A stretch of DNA of 64,000 nt from Megalobrama amblycephala (lineage: Eukaryota > Chordata > Actinopteri > Cypriniformes > Xenocyprididae), in the NCBI RefSeq assembly GCF_018812025.1, contig NC_063054.1, positions 34,403,396 through 34,467,395 of the forward strand, in the 5' to 3' direction. Within the stretch, counting starts at the first letter, position 1, and every line of letters starts with the position of its first letter. Below, one piece after another: positions 12,083 to 23,940 of this stretch. A program made the position numbers and the translations under genes. The notes under the pieces were generated by a model. It saw nothing but the letters and a program-made list of their open reading frames with translations, did no database searches and had not been told where the DNA came from.

Positions 12083-12092
12083 TATATATAGT

Positions 12093-12207
12093 CTTTGGGA
12101 ACAACTAGAAACTATTTGTAAGTCAATACCAACAGAGACTGTGGAAAAGTACATAAAAACAATGCCAGCAAGAATGCAAGCTGTTACCAAGGCCAAAGGA
12201 GGCCATA

Positions 12208-12212
<5 letters not shown>
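12093..12212 (+). pseudogene. C-terminal remnant of a Tc1-type transposase
   Basis: One frame reads LWEQLETICKSIPTETVEKY, then IKTMPARMQAVTKAKGGHKY: about 40 residues. Tc1/mariner transposases typically end in a SIP..TV.KYI.TMPARMQAV-KAKGGHTKY-like sequence, so the identity is secure. The usual T before KY is missing. The fragment starts directly after a MITE and ends in the (TA)n tract, with no catalytic domain left. The upstream part of this Tc1 copy was probably lost or displaced by the MITE insertion. Confidence 0.85.

Positions 12213-12286
<74 letters not shown>
12213..12286. repeat. (TA)n microsatellite
   Basis: About 37 TA units directly after the transposase remnant. Confidence 0.97.
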
Positions 12287-12289
<3 letters not shown>

Positions 12290-13574
12290 TATATAAGCAA
12301 GTAAAAATGACATACTATAAATTTGGTTAGTGTTTAATGTAAAACCCTGATTTAAAACATGGCAATGACTTTTAGCGTACGTGTGCGTTTGACCCTTTGC
12401 ATTGCGTAAGACGCATTGGCCCTGAATCTTCACTTTTGAAAACTGATCTTAATGATATTTTACTCCACAGGTTTGAAGGTGTCTGTGGATGCATCTGTTA
12501 TCAGCATTTCCTTCAAGTTAACCTTAAAGAAGATAGTCTACTGAATGTCAAGTTTTACGGTCTGGACCTTTTTAAAATGCCAGTTATTTATTTTGACAAG
12601 GTTGAGCGACCTGGGAGATGCCACTTTTTCCTGCCAATGATCTAAATGACACAATGCTGCAGCCCAGCATGGGTGGATTCGGACACTGGGCTTTTTGAAC
12701 CTGGCCAGAGCTCCCGCTGCTCTTTTTGAAACGGCAGAAATTTGATTGAATAAATGGCGATTTGAAAGGCCTCCTCTCCCATCAGCGGATCCTTTTTTGA
12801 CGAGCCGAACGATCGTGATTGAATGCAAAATCTGCACACCGCCAAATACAGGCTTCAGATTCCAGGGGTCTCACACTGGGCTCGCATTTTAAACTGACTT
12901 GATTTTCTATGAAATTAAAGACAAGAATATGAAAGGTCACTGAACCTGGTGGACTTGTATGTGGCGTATTTCTGGACATGAATGACGGCTGTTCAATTGA
13001 GCAGAAATTGGATGGGTGAGGTGAAAAAATCTTCAGCACAGAAACAGAACGAGGCCTCGGATGACTTTTGCTTCTTTTGCTCTAATTTACGCTCATAAAG
13101 GATGCGTTCCTGACACTCAGAAACGACCCCAAGGACATCCTGTTGCAATTCAATCTAACATGTAAAATGGAGAAAGAGTTCTGTGTGAAATTAATGGCCC
13201 CGTGGACCGTCATTTTTATAGTTGTTGGCAAGAGAACCTCCGGGTATCCGTGAGGTTGCAGTAATGGTGTTGCTTACAAAGAATCTGTCAGTGCAAACGA
13301 ACTCACTGCATTTCTCCCAGACGTCCAATATAGTGCAGCTCAAAGACAGCTCGTCCTCTCGCTGTACGCTGCTCGAGAGGTCCTGGGCTTCAAAATGACC
13401 TTTTAAATGGTGGCAACAAGCCACTGACCTTTTCAGGTAGAGGCAGCAGAGCATGATCAAGTGTAACCTCAAATTCACAGATGAACACTGAATAGTAAAT
13501 GGTCATTCAGAAGTACATTCTCACTGTTCCACATGCAAACTCCCACTATGAGACAAATAATATACTGTTTGCAA
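12287..13574. other. Repeat-poor stretch, possible conserved non-coding DNA
   Basis: This 1.3-kb interval lacks recognisable repeats and is less AT-rich than its surroundings, especially 12640-13470. Several overlapping frames of 80-100 residues exist on both strands, but none has a recognisable domain and they shadow one another, which is typical of non-coding DNA with fewer stops. It sits in the presumed klhl29 intron. Confidence 0.4.
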
Positions 13575-13589
13575 TATCTATCTATCTAC

Positions 13590-13629
<40 letters not shown>

Positions 13630-13711
13630 GCATTCATTTACACGTCTATCATTCTATCTATCCGTTCATCCATCTATCCAACCATCCATCCATTTATGCA
13701 TTCGTTTACCC

Positions 13712-13749
<38 letters not shown>

Positions 13750-14306
13750 GCATTAATTTACACGTCTATCATTCTATCTATCCGTTCATCCATCTATTCA
13801 ACCATCCATCCATTTATGCATTCGTTTACCCATCTATCTATCTATCTATCTATCTATCTATGCATTCATTTACACATCTATCATTCTATCTATCGATCTA
13901 TCAACCCATCCATCATTCTACCATCTATCCATCCATCCATCCATCTATCCAACCATCTATTCATTTATGCATTCATTTACCCATCTATCCATCTGTTTAT
14001 CAACCCATCCATCATTCTACATCTATCCGTCCATCCATCTATCCATCCATCTATCCGTCCATCCATCTATCCAACCATCCATCCATTTATGCATTTGTTT
14101 ACCCATCTATCCATCTGTCTATCAACCATCTATCTATCTATCTATCTATCTATCTAAGCATTCATTTACACGTCTATCATTCTGTCTATCTATCGATCCA
14201 TCAACCCATCCATCATTCTACCATCTATCTGTCCATCCATCTATCCAACCATCCATCCATTTATGCATTTGTTTACCCATCTATCCATCTATCCACCTAT
14301 CTATCC

Positions 14307-14341
<35 letters not shown>

Positions 14342-14366
14342 CATCTATCTATCTATCCATCCATGC

Positions 14367-14400
<34 letters not shown>

Positions 14401-14707
14401 GCATTCATTTACACATCTATCATTCTGTCTATCTATGGATCTATCAACCCATCCATCATTCTACCATCTATCCGTCCATCCATCTATCCGTCCATCCATC
14501 TATCCAACCATCCATCCATTTATGCATTTGTTTACCCATCTATCCATCTGTCTATCAACCATCCATCTATCTATCTATCTATCTATGCATTCATTTACAC
14601 GTCTATCATTCTGTCTATCTATCGATCTATCAACCCATCCATCATTCAACCATCTATCTGTCCATCCATCTATCCAACCATCCATCCATTTATGCATTTG
14701 TTTACTC

Positions 14708-14738
<31 letters not shown>

Positions 14739-14767
14739 CATCTATCCATCCATCCATCCATCCATCC

Positions 14768-14845
<78 letters not shown>
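13575..14845. repeat. ATCT/ATCC tetranucleotide minisatellite with higher-order units
   Basis: About 1.27 kb of ATCT and ATCC units interrupted by recurring variants such as TATGCATTCATTTACAC (13627, 13747, 13859, 14398, 14585) and TTTATGCATTTGTTTACC. The first two composite units repeat every 120 bp; later spacing is irregular. All three plus-strand frames are open ([12 protein letters not shown] peptides up to 494 residues) because the 4-bp unit contains no stop codon. These are not genes. Confidence 0.97.
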
Positions 14846-16160
14846 TCTACTTCATTGCATGCATCCTGTTTGCTACATTATTTCAAATTCAATTCAAATT
14901 CAGAAAATGAAATGGAATTTAAATCTGAATAGCGTACAACCCTGGTTTTCAAACACTTTCCCCAAACACTCCTTCTGTTCCATCAACATCTGCACGATTA
15001 ACATAAAAGCCCTGTGAAAGTGCACAACAGTAGTTTGTTGACTTTACCTTAACCCCTGGATGACTGGCATCCCATCACCAAAAATAAGTCTTGCGGATGC
15101 ATTAGCTGGCGGTCCCGTAGTTTTGCAGATCCAGTGGAGGTGGATCTGATGGCTGGCGTCTTAGACCGACACTACCAGGCATTACATCTCTGCCACTCAG
15201 AAACAATGAATGAACAAACCAATTTCACACAGGCATGCATAAGGTCAGACAACTCCTACAAACACCCTCCACGAGGAAGTGCACGTACCACCCAGGACGA
15301 GAGATATTTGGAAACGGAGACAGAGCGAGTGCAGGAACGAGGGGTGGAGAACAGGAAAAGGCTGACATACATGCTGCTTATACGCCACATTTCTTATTTC
15401 TACAACTGTTGGAACTGTCAGTTCCACAACACAGCCAGAGGAAAAAAGAACAAGATCTACTATCGTCTTCCAGACACTCTGCCAGAAACACACTATTAGG
15501 GCAATGCTTTTGCAACTCACTCAGCACCGGGGCTCGTCTTTTGGTGCCAAAAAATGCTAATCAGGATGCTACCGCCGGTCTCTCTAGGCTAGGTGAAAAA
15601 GGTTCATAAACAACCTCACCAGTCTCTTTCTGCAGCCACTGGAGTGTCTCTACGCCACCACAGATGGGCTTTGTCTTTCATATCGGACTGAAAAATCAAT
15701 CTCGCGGATTTCACAGTGAGACTGTCAGAGTTTTCTATGAATCTTCCACACATCTGATGCCCATAACGCCTTGAGGCCTTCTCTCTCTCTCTCTCGCTCT
15801 CTGGATCATTCGACGGAGTCTCACTGTCAGGTCCACACTGAGCTATTTATAAAGAACAGAGGTTTCCAGATTCGGATCCAAGATGACCGTGTAGGCCTGC
15901 AGCAGGGCAGGTCCGTCCCACGCGCTCCCCTAAGGCTCTGACCTTCTGTTCATCGTAACCATCCAAATCGGCGAGACCCTACCGCATGTTTTTCAACTGT
16001 TTAAAAAAGGAGACAAAATAAAGCTGAGAGGAATGATTTTATTTGCTGGGATGTCTCATTTTTCATATGAAGGACTCGATGCCAAACAACAGAGAGCCGG
16101 GACGTGCAAAACTACATAGCTAGGTAGATTGCTTAAACAAGTAGTCCATTAAACGGTCTT
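14846..16160. other. Repeat-poor stretch
   Basis: Unique-looking sequence, GC-richer at 15050-15980. Overlapping frames of 91-124 residues on both strands show no domain and no splice sites that would make them exons. A CT-rich run lies at 15779-15801. Candidate non-coding regulatory sequence only. Confidence 0.4.
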
Positions 16161-17570
16161 TAGAAAGGACTAGGGCTGCATTTACACTGGCACAAAAAAT
16201 CTGATTTTTGACTCACATCTGACACAGATCGGAATTTGCTGCACACGTGTAAAGATGAGATGACGATTTTTCAAATCCGTTCTGAGCCTCTTCCAAATGT
16301 GTTTTTAAATCATACATATCCGATATCCGGACATCTGACCTACGTCTAAACACGTATATCCGATTCCCCTTGGAATTCCAAACTCCCACAAGGTGAGCGC
16401 GACACGTTTGAGCACAAAGATTAAAGCTTTTTAATGTCATATTATGAAGCGGACGTGTCTGTATGCGCTCCCACTAAAAATCAGCTTTTTTTTACTAAGG
16501 TGGAAAGTTTATAGTTAAGAAATTATACACACACAACATTTTTCAGGAGCATAGAAACTGATTTTCAACCTCTGCTCTGTGAATTTTTGAAAGCTACTGA
16601 AAGCTACATTATAGGCTATATCTCAGCAATGAGGTGATAACTTCACACTGTTTTTGTAAATAAACTAACAAACAGACTCACAAAGGTGATTCACACTCAC
16701 AATCTCTCTCAAGTTAAAGTTAAACATTGAAAACCTCAAAGATGTCTGAAACTGTGGTAATTCAAGCTTCAGTTGCTCAAAAAAAAAAAGGAAAATACCT
16801 CATTATGCTATTTATGTACGGGTCACGGGACATGATTAATTGCAAATTTGTTTTGGTGACATTAATATTTTTCATGATGAATCACATTTTCATGTTAAAT
16901 TGACAGACCCTTGTTATAACATCTAGCCTTAGAAGAACAGTGGAAGGAAGTATAATAATGCAAAGACTTTTAAAATGATATGAAGCACGTATGGATAAGG
17001 TGTATAAAGAGAACAGAGAAGACCTTGAATTAAGAAAGTGCACAAAACATGAGAGAAGGAACAGAGTACTGAGAAAATTACCAATTAAATGAACCGTTAT
17101 TGAATTCCATTGAATGAATATATCGCTTTTGGCTAAATTTAATTAATGTACATTTTACTGCACACCCACTATTTGGCATGAGCTCATATGTAGAAATAAA
17201 GAAGAAGTAAGATACAGTTAACACATTTAGAATGATGTATTTTGTTTCCTGTTGTTGTGTCATACGAGTTGAAACCTTGTGTGTAACTTGAAAGGGTAAA
17301 AATAACCGAAGACACAGCCAGAAAGCACAGAAATAATCAATCATAAATATCAAGTTCTTTACTCCTGATGAAAATAATAAGCAGTACACTACTGCACTAA
17401 TGATCATCCTAATGTAATAGTGAAAATAAATGTATCTGTATCCGCTTCCAGTTCACATGTGTAATGAGATTAATATAATTTTACCCAATCTTAACACATA
17501 ATATAATATTATGTAATATTATATAATATAATATTATATAATATTATTATATTAGTATTACTAATATAGA
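16161..17570. other. Unassigned stretch with a probable repeat fragment
   Basis: 16166-16440 (AGGGCTGCATTTACACTGG, CATATCCGATATCCGG) resembles a degraded cyprinid DNA repeat, but no ends were found. 17490-17570 is a nearly pure A/T block with many ATATTAT palindromes. The rest shows nothing identifiable. Confidence 0.35.
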
Positions 17571-17815
17571 CACTGAAGACTGGAGTAATGATGCTGAAAA
17601 TTCAGCTTTGCCAACACAGAAATAAATTACATTTTAAAATATATTCAAATAGAAAACAGTTATTTAATACAGATACAATTTTTCACAATATTACTGGGTT
17701 TTTTTTTATTTTTTATTTTTTATATCAAACAAATGCAGCCTTGGTGAGCATAAGCGACTTCTTTTGTCATAAAACATAAAAAATCGTACCGATCCCAAAT
17801 TTTTGAACGGCAGTG
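17571..17815 (+). mobile_element. Family A MITE fragment (right end)
   Basis: Begins CACTGAAGACTGGAG, passes through ATGATGCTGAAAATTCAG, and ends CCCAAATTTTTGAACGGCAG, the diverged right terminus of this family. It is truncated on the left against AT-rich sequence. Confidence 0.8.
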
Positions 17816-19051
17816 TATAAATGACAAATTGGCAACATTAGAAAATAATTTAAAAAACAAACAAACAAGCTGCTTCCAGTAGTGACCAAGAGAAAATACA
17901 CTGCCCGCTGTGTACAATTACTGGGCAACTGGGCATAAATTTCTTTGAAGTGGCAACAGATCAAACAAATTAATTTGGGATTGGACCGAAAAGGCACTGG
18001 AGCTGTTTGGAACTGCCTTTGAACAAAGACACGGCGGAAAGACATCTCATGGATCCAAACCCACAAGGCACAGTCAGATCCTGTAATTCATGTTTAAGAC
18101 AGGAGACTGCATGGGGAAAGTAATTGGTTTGGAAATTCCGTACAGTACATTTACAGCATTGTGTCTCCTGAGGACTATTGAGGAACGCCTTGTGATGAGT
18201 CCTCCAAACATTTCCACCCAAGCGCTCCACAGACATGCACTTATACGGCGCACTAAAACTATAATGTTTAGTGCAGATAATACTTGTCTGGAAAATATCC
18301 CGCATAAAACTAGCCTCCACTTCAGACTTCATGTTTTATCTTCATTGTACATGTTGAATAAAGTAAGTTAAGTACAAGTGACAAAGCCTCTTTTCCTTAC
18401 AATCATATTTTGACCTCAAGACAAAATCTCATTGTCTCAGAAACAATGGTTTCTTTCCACCATTCGCCAGCTCTACAAAAAACACATTTTCAAGAACTTC
18501 AAGTTGGATTTCTGTAAATGTACAACTGAAACAGAACAAAGGTGTATATTCAAAATGGCTGAAAGAGGAACATCTCATCAATAAAAGATCCAAGACCCTC
18601 AAGATGTAACACTATCAGACTTTTGCGCACACATTCGCGGTTATGAGTTTACATTAGAATCAGCTTCAAGAGCACAACTGCAGATAGCCAATCTGCAAGG
18701 CAAGAACATGAAATAGAATTGTATTCAACTTCATTTGAGGAAGGATTTGGTTTTAAATAAAGAAAACACGGACAAGATGGTTGGATCATGTATAATTAGC
18801 AAAGCAGAACATGGAAAGGAAAAACAAGGGCGAACTGCTTTCGTACAGCACCAATTTTCCGACAAATGGAGAACTTATCCCAGTTCCTTGGTAAATAAGG
18901 GTTGACGACATGTTATTCTCTACAATTCCGTCAAATGACATTTTATCACACTAAACTGGCTCGTTTGGAAAACCAAATTAAATAGTCTTTCATTCTTGAT
19001 TTCATCCAGAAAACCAGGAATTTGTGAATCTTTTTTGGACTTTTTGGAAGG
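17816..19051. other. Unassigned stretch
   Basis: 1.2 kb of mixed sequence with short overlapping frames on opposite strands (17970-18370). No known domain, splice pattern or repeat was recognised. Confidence 0.4.
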
Positions 19052-19742
19052 TTAAAGGATTAGTTCACTTTCAAATAAAATTTTCCTGATAATTTACTCA
19101 CCCTCATGTCATCCAAAATGTCCATGTCCTTCTTTCTTCAGTCGAAAAGAAATTAAGGTTTTTGATGAAAACATTCCAGGATTCTTCTCCTTATAGTGGA
19201 CTTCAATGGCCTTCAAACGGTTGAAGGTCAAAATTACAGTTTCAGTGCAGCTTCAAAGGGCTTTAAATGATACCAGATGAGGAATAAGGGTCTTATCTAG
19301 CAAAACGATTGGTCATTTTCGAAAAAAAATGTAAATGTATATGCTTTATATAAACAAATGATCGCCTTCCAATTGGTGCCGCCAAAACCACACTTTTGTA
19401 TTCTTCAAAAAGCTTACGCTGTATGTCCTACACCTTCACTATTCTACTTACGGAAAAAATGGAACTGGCGTTGCGTTCGTTCCGTAAGTTGAATAGGGAA
19501 AGCATAGGACATACAGCTTAAGCTTTTTGAGCGATCATTTGTTTATATAAAGCATTTACATTTACATTTTTTTTTTAAAATGACCGATCGTTTAGCTAGA
19601 AAAGACCCTTATTCCTGGTCTGGTATCGTTTAAAGCCCTTTTAAGCTGCACTGAAACTGTAATTTTGATTTTCAACTGTTTGGACGCCATTGAAGTCCAC
19701 TATAAGGAGAATAATCCTGGAATGTTTTCATCAAAACCTCAA
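19052..19742. mobile_element. Family B-like foldback element, right terminus missing
   Basis: Starts TTAAAGGATTAGTTCACTTTC with TTTACTCACCCTCATG inside. The arms (about 19145-19345 and 19545-19742) are complementary, for example CTTATAGTGGACTTCAATGG against CCATTGAAGTCCACTATAAG. The spacer holds palindromic TTCCGTAAGT/ACTTACGGAA. The right arm stops at TCATCAAAACCTC, so the last ~90 bp and its terminus are lost. The interior differs from other family B copies. Confidence 0.85.
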
Positions 19743-21513
19743 AAACACAGAGGGCCAATATTTTGACCCTCAAAAATGCATTCTGCTTCTTTCTAATAAA
19801 CATATGAATAGTAAATTGAGTACTCAAGGCCAGAACACAAAAAACAAAAAAAAATCAGGAAACTTTAATATTTAATCTTCATGACTTCAGAAGAGGAGCC
19901 AGGTTTTTCGCCTCTATCCATTCGATATTTAAATGGCATAGAGCGATAGATGACAGCACTGGGAACTAATGACTCAAATGCCACTGCCATGTCGTCACTT
20001 TTTCTCCTCTCTCCCCAGAGAGAAATAAACGAGCGGTAAATATCAAGAGGAAATGAACGCAATCCGTAACCTGTGATGTATAATCCCAGAAGAACCGAGA
20101 CACCATGAATCTCCGCTTTCTCATTTGCTTCTTGTTGAATGTGTTTACTGGAACGCAACCGAAGTTGGCAGAAACCGCAGAGACCGCATGTTTTTTGACC
20201 TTCTCCTCGTCTCCGTAATGAAGGGTAGCTGCTGTGTCATTAATTGCCTGATTGGTGAGCTCCAATCCATCCATGAATTGGTCAAGAGCCTCATCCGCTG
20301 AAGAGGAAACTCCCTCCCTGTGAGGAATCTGGACATATCAAAATGGAGGTTTCAAGCTTAAAAAAAGAAAACAAATGAGCAAAGAATACCATAAAAGTGA
20401 TCCATCCCACTTGTGTCAAGTCTTCTGGTGTTTTTTTTTGTGAGAAACACACTATAATTTACAGCCATATTCACTGTGACTGGATCACTGAGCTCAATTC
20501 ATCAATGAATCATTCAGAGAAAATGTGACATGTTTGCGAAATCAACATTTACTTTGGTCTATTCCTCACACAAAACATTATAAGGCCTTGGAACATTTAG
20601 CATACAAGTCTTTTGTGATACTTGTGCATTTACTTTGACGCTTGAAGCCTTCAGTCTTAAATCAATGTGATAGCATGGAGAAGAGTGACCACACACAAAC
20701 AACAGACTTTTCATTTCTGGGGTGAATATTGCTTTAAGCTCAAGTGCAATTTTCATTGAGTGATTCCTCTATGAAACCTCAAGCTTGGAAAGGAATTAGC
20801 TTTAAAAATGTAGCAGTTTAACTGCATAATTCTGGGGGTTCATAAAGAAATCTTCTCCAACACATTTCTCGAAAATGAAATCATTTCAATGACAACACAT
20901 CTGTGCAACTTTACAGTAAAGGTTGCAAGCCAACCAAAGTTCATGTCTCCCCGCTGAGCAGCCCTTGGCTCAGAATCACTTTGTTTCCATCATTCATTCA
21001 TTTTCTGCTTCACACTTGCAGCTGGTCTACTTTCTCTCTCTCTATCTCTCACTCTGAATATGCGCACTGTAGTATACAACACCCTTGAAATGTGTGAGGG
21101 AAGTTAAGGTCTTAGAGTTTGGCACTTACATTAATAAGAATTGCTCCTCGCATCAATCTGCATATATTTTCCTCACTCATGTTGTGAAAAATGCATGTTT
21201 ATCCAGCTATGAGATCTAGCCTTTCAATGAGTCCACCGATAAATAAGTGCAAAATTATTCGAAAACACTGAAATGGCAAAAGTGAATTTGTTTTTGAATC
21301 CATAGAAACATGTTGGAAGCAGTTGTGGCCAATTGAAATTGGCACAGGCAAATGTAAAAGTAGATCACAATGGAACTGCAAAACAACTAAATTTACATTT
21401 CCTAAAGGAAATGCCAGCGCTTACAAGAGCAACATAGCGTAAGAGTTTATGGATGATTGATAGTTTGTTAACCCAAATAGCATATATAGCGGCACCAAAA
21501 AGTATCAAGACAC
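19743..21513. other. Repeat-poor stretch with possible conserved non-coding core
   Basis: 19870-20340 is evenly composed, repeat-free and contains homeodomain-like TAATTGCC and TCATTAATT motifs. Overlapping minus-strand frames of 63-102 residues there have no recognisable domain. 20340-21510 is ordinary AT-rich sequence with CT-rich patches near 21030. Confidence 0.4.
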
Positions 21514-21680
21514 CTAAAAAAGGAAAATTCTGTCATCATTAACATTACAAATCTTACTTTCTTTCTTCTGAAGAGAACAAAAGAAGATATTCTGAGAAAT
21601 GTTGATAACCAAACAGTTTTGGACAGTTACCATCAACTTGTTCAGTATGTAAAAAAAAAATGGGTGAACTATCCATTTAA
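21514..21680. mobile_element. Short family B element
   Basis: GGAAAATTCTGTCATCATT near the left and GGGTGAACTATCCATTTAA at the right are the family B termini, joined by a reduced interior with AAAGAAGATATTCTGAGAA. The left terminus lacks the usual TTAAAGGGATAGTTCACCC bases. Confidence 0.7.
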
Positions 21681-21751
21681 GACAAATGTAAAAAAAATCC
21701 ACACCACTAAATTACATATAAAAATATCCATATCTTTATGCATATAAGAAT

Positions 21752-21793
21752 TTATATATACACACACATGCACCACACACATACACACACATA
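21752..21793. repeat. CA-rich imperfect microsatellite
   Basis: Interrupted CACACA/TATATA sequence directly at the left border of the Tc1-like element. Confidence 0.85.
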
Positions 21794-21795
21794 TA

Positions 21796-22014
21796 CAGTG
21801 GGTACAGAAAGTATTCAGACCCCCTTAAATTTTTCACTCTTTGTTATATTGCAGCCATTTGCTAAAATCATTTAAGTTCATTTTTTTTTCCTCATTAATG
21901 TATACACAGCACCCCATATTGACAGAAAAACACAGAATTGTTGACATTTTTGCAGATTTATTAAAAAAGAAAAACTGAAATATCACATGGTCCTAAGTAT
22001 TCAGACCCTTTGCT
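21796..22014 (+). repeat. Left terminal inverted repeat of the Tc1-like element
   Basis: It is complementary to 23182-23399 almost throughout, from CAGTGGGTAC to ACCCTTTGCT. The two direct-repeat motifs are about 186 bp apart. Confidence 0.95.
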
Positions 22015-22177
22015 GTGACACTCATATATTTAACTCAGGTGCTTCTGATCATCCTTGAGATGGTTCTACACCTTCATTTGAGTCCAGCTGTGTTTGATTA
22101 TACTGATTGGACTTGATTAGGAAAGCCACACACCTGTCTATATAAGACCTTACAGCTCACAGTGCATGTCAGAGCAA

Positions 22178-23182
22178 ATGAGAATCATGAGGTCAAAGGA
22201 ACTGCCTGAAGAGCTCAGAGACAGAATTGTGGCAAGGCACAGATCTGGCCGAGGTTACAAAAAATTTCTGCTGCACTTAAGGTTCCTAAGAGCACAGTGG
22301 CCTCCATAATCCTTAAATGGATGACGTTTGGGATGACCAGAACCCTTCCTAGAGCTTGCCGTCCGGCCAAACTGAGCTATCGGGGGAGAAGAGCCTTGGT
22401 GAGAGAGGTAAAGAAGAACCCAAAGATCACTGTGGCTGAGCTCCAGAGATGCAGTCGGGAGATGGGAGAAAGTTGTAGAAAGTCAACCATCACTGCAGCC
22501 CTCCACCAGTCGGGGCTTTATGGCAGAGTGGCCCGACAGAAGCCTCTCCTCAGTGCAAGACACATGAAAGCCTGCATGGAGTTTGCTAAAAAACACCTGA
22601 AGGACTCAAAGATGGTGATAAATAAGATTCTCTGGTCTGATGAGACCAAGATAGAACTTTTTGGCCTTAATTCTAAGCGGTATGTGTGGAGAAAACCAGG
22701 CACTGCTCATCACCTGTCCAATACAGTCCCAACAGTGAAGCATGGTGGTGGCAGCATCATCATCAACAGGACGACTGGTTGCAATCGAGGGAAAGATGAA
22801 TGCGGCCAAGTACAAGGATATCCTGGACAAAAACCTTCTCCAGAGTGCTCAGGACCTCAGGCTGGGCCGAAGGTTTCCCTTCCAACAAGACAATGATCCT
22901 AAGCACACAGCTAAAATAAAGAAGGAGTGGCTTCACAACAACTCCGTGACTGTTCTTGAATGGCCCAGCCAGAGCCCTGACTTAAACCCAATTGAGCATC
23001 TCTGGAGAGACCTAAAAATGGCTGTCCACCAACGTTTACCATCCAACCTGACAGAACTGGAGAGGATCTGCAAGGAGGAATGGCAGAGGATCCCCAAATC
23101 CAGGTGTGAAAAACTTGTTGCATCTTTCCCAAAAAGACTCATGGCTGTATTAGATCAAAAGGGTGCTTCTACTAAATACTGA
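22178..23182 (+). pseudogene. Tc1-type DD34E transposase pseudogene
   Basis: It encodes the transposase that cuts and pastes the surrounding element at TA sites. The ATG at 22178 opens a frame starting MRIMRSKELPEELRDRIVAR, the N-terminal DNA-binding helices. The frame is lost in the A-run near 22258-22265 (one base short), continues from about 22270 in another frame, and shifts again near 22760-22775. There the GGGSI-- block is missing about ten residues compared with the family as I remember it. The catalytic triad is still visible: D in SDETK (22639-22641), D in QQDNDPKH (22889-22891), and E in PIEHLW 34 residues later. The C-terminus ends GASTKY with TGA at 23180-23182, overlapping the right TIR by one base. 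Normal length would be about 340 residues. Confidence 0.95.
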
Positions 23183-23399
23183 GCAAAGGGTCTGAATACT
23201 TAGGACCATGTGATATTTCAGTTTTTCTTTTTTAATAAATCTGCAAAAATGTCAACCATTCTGTGTTTTTCTGTCAATATGGGGTGCTGCATGTACATTA
23301 ATGAGGAAAAAAAATGAACTTAAATGATTTTAGCAAATGGCTGCAATATAACAAAGAGTGAAAAATTTAAGGGGTTCTGAATACTTTCCGTACCCACTG
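23182..23399 (-). repeat. Right terminal inverted repeat of the Tc1-like element
   Basis: Complement of the left repeat. It carries GGGTCTGAATACTT (23188) and the altered outer copy GGGGTTCTGAATACTT (about 23371). Confidence 0.95.
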
Positions 23400-23401
23400 T
23401 A

Positions 23402-23940
23402 TATATGTATGAGACTGTCCTCCAAAAAATAAAAGACCCTATAAGGTCATTTTTTAAGCACCTTATTATGACCTATATTTACGTTTTAATGAGTTTATTT
23501 GCCCACATAATCTTAAAGGTATTAGGTTTAGCTAGTTTGGCTTGCTGTCTGATGAGGGGCTCGAGGAAGCAGCTTCAGCTCGAGCTCTGATATACCCCCA
23601 CAGTGAATAAATATAGGATATGATTACATAGGGCAAGGTACCGGAGATGAAGGGGGAGGTGGAGGGATGCTGGAACAGCTGAGACTGAAGAGAGGTAAGC
23701 AGCTGCTTATATACTCTGGCTGTTGATTGGAAGATTAGATGGGCTCGCTCCTCCCTAAATTACGTTTAGGAACTTCACTTAAAGTCATGCGCCCTCTAGC
23801 TGGTGTAAATATAATGACAGTGTCGTGTTACGTCTGTCGTCATGAAATGACATATGACTGTCGTTACCAATCAAAATGCGTGTTCGTTTAAATGCAATGT
23901 GTGGATCTCTTACTGCATTTTTCCTATTTCCATTTAGAAT
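23402..23940. other. Unassigned stretch
   Basis: Starts as AT-rich sequence, with a GC-richer part at 23540-23760 (GAAGGGGGAGGTGGAGGG) that may derive from an old repeat. No gene is visible. Confidence 0.35.

Larger units (their letters stand above)
21796..23399 (+). mobile_element. Full-length Tc1/mariner-like transposon, inactivated
   Basis: The element is 1604 bp, begins CAGTGGGTACAGAAAG, ends CTTTCCGTACCCACTG and is flanked by TA on both sides (21794-21795, 23400-23401). Each terminal inverted repeat is about 218 bp and contains two direct copies of an AAGTATTCAGACCC motif (left: 21809 and 21995), the IR/DR arrangement used for transposase binding. In the right outer copy (near 23371) one extra T interrupts the motif. 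Similarity between the TIRs is high, suggesting a fairly recent insertion. The internal transposase gene is broken, so this copy could move only if an enzyme is supplied in trans. Confidence 0.97.

Noticed and set aside
12538..13039. Overlapping minus-strand frames of 67-99 residues
   Set aside because: Several frames overlap one another without conserved motifs. The lack of stops is explained by composition.
13533..15017. 494-residue LSIYLSIY open frame and three overlapping ones
   Set aside because: Same artefact: the ATCT/ATCC array has no stops in any plus frame.
22297..23182. Functional transposase gene
   Set aside because: The two long frames are halves of one gene in different phases, with a frameshift and a small deletion. 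It is a pseudogene.
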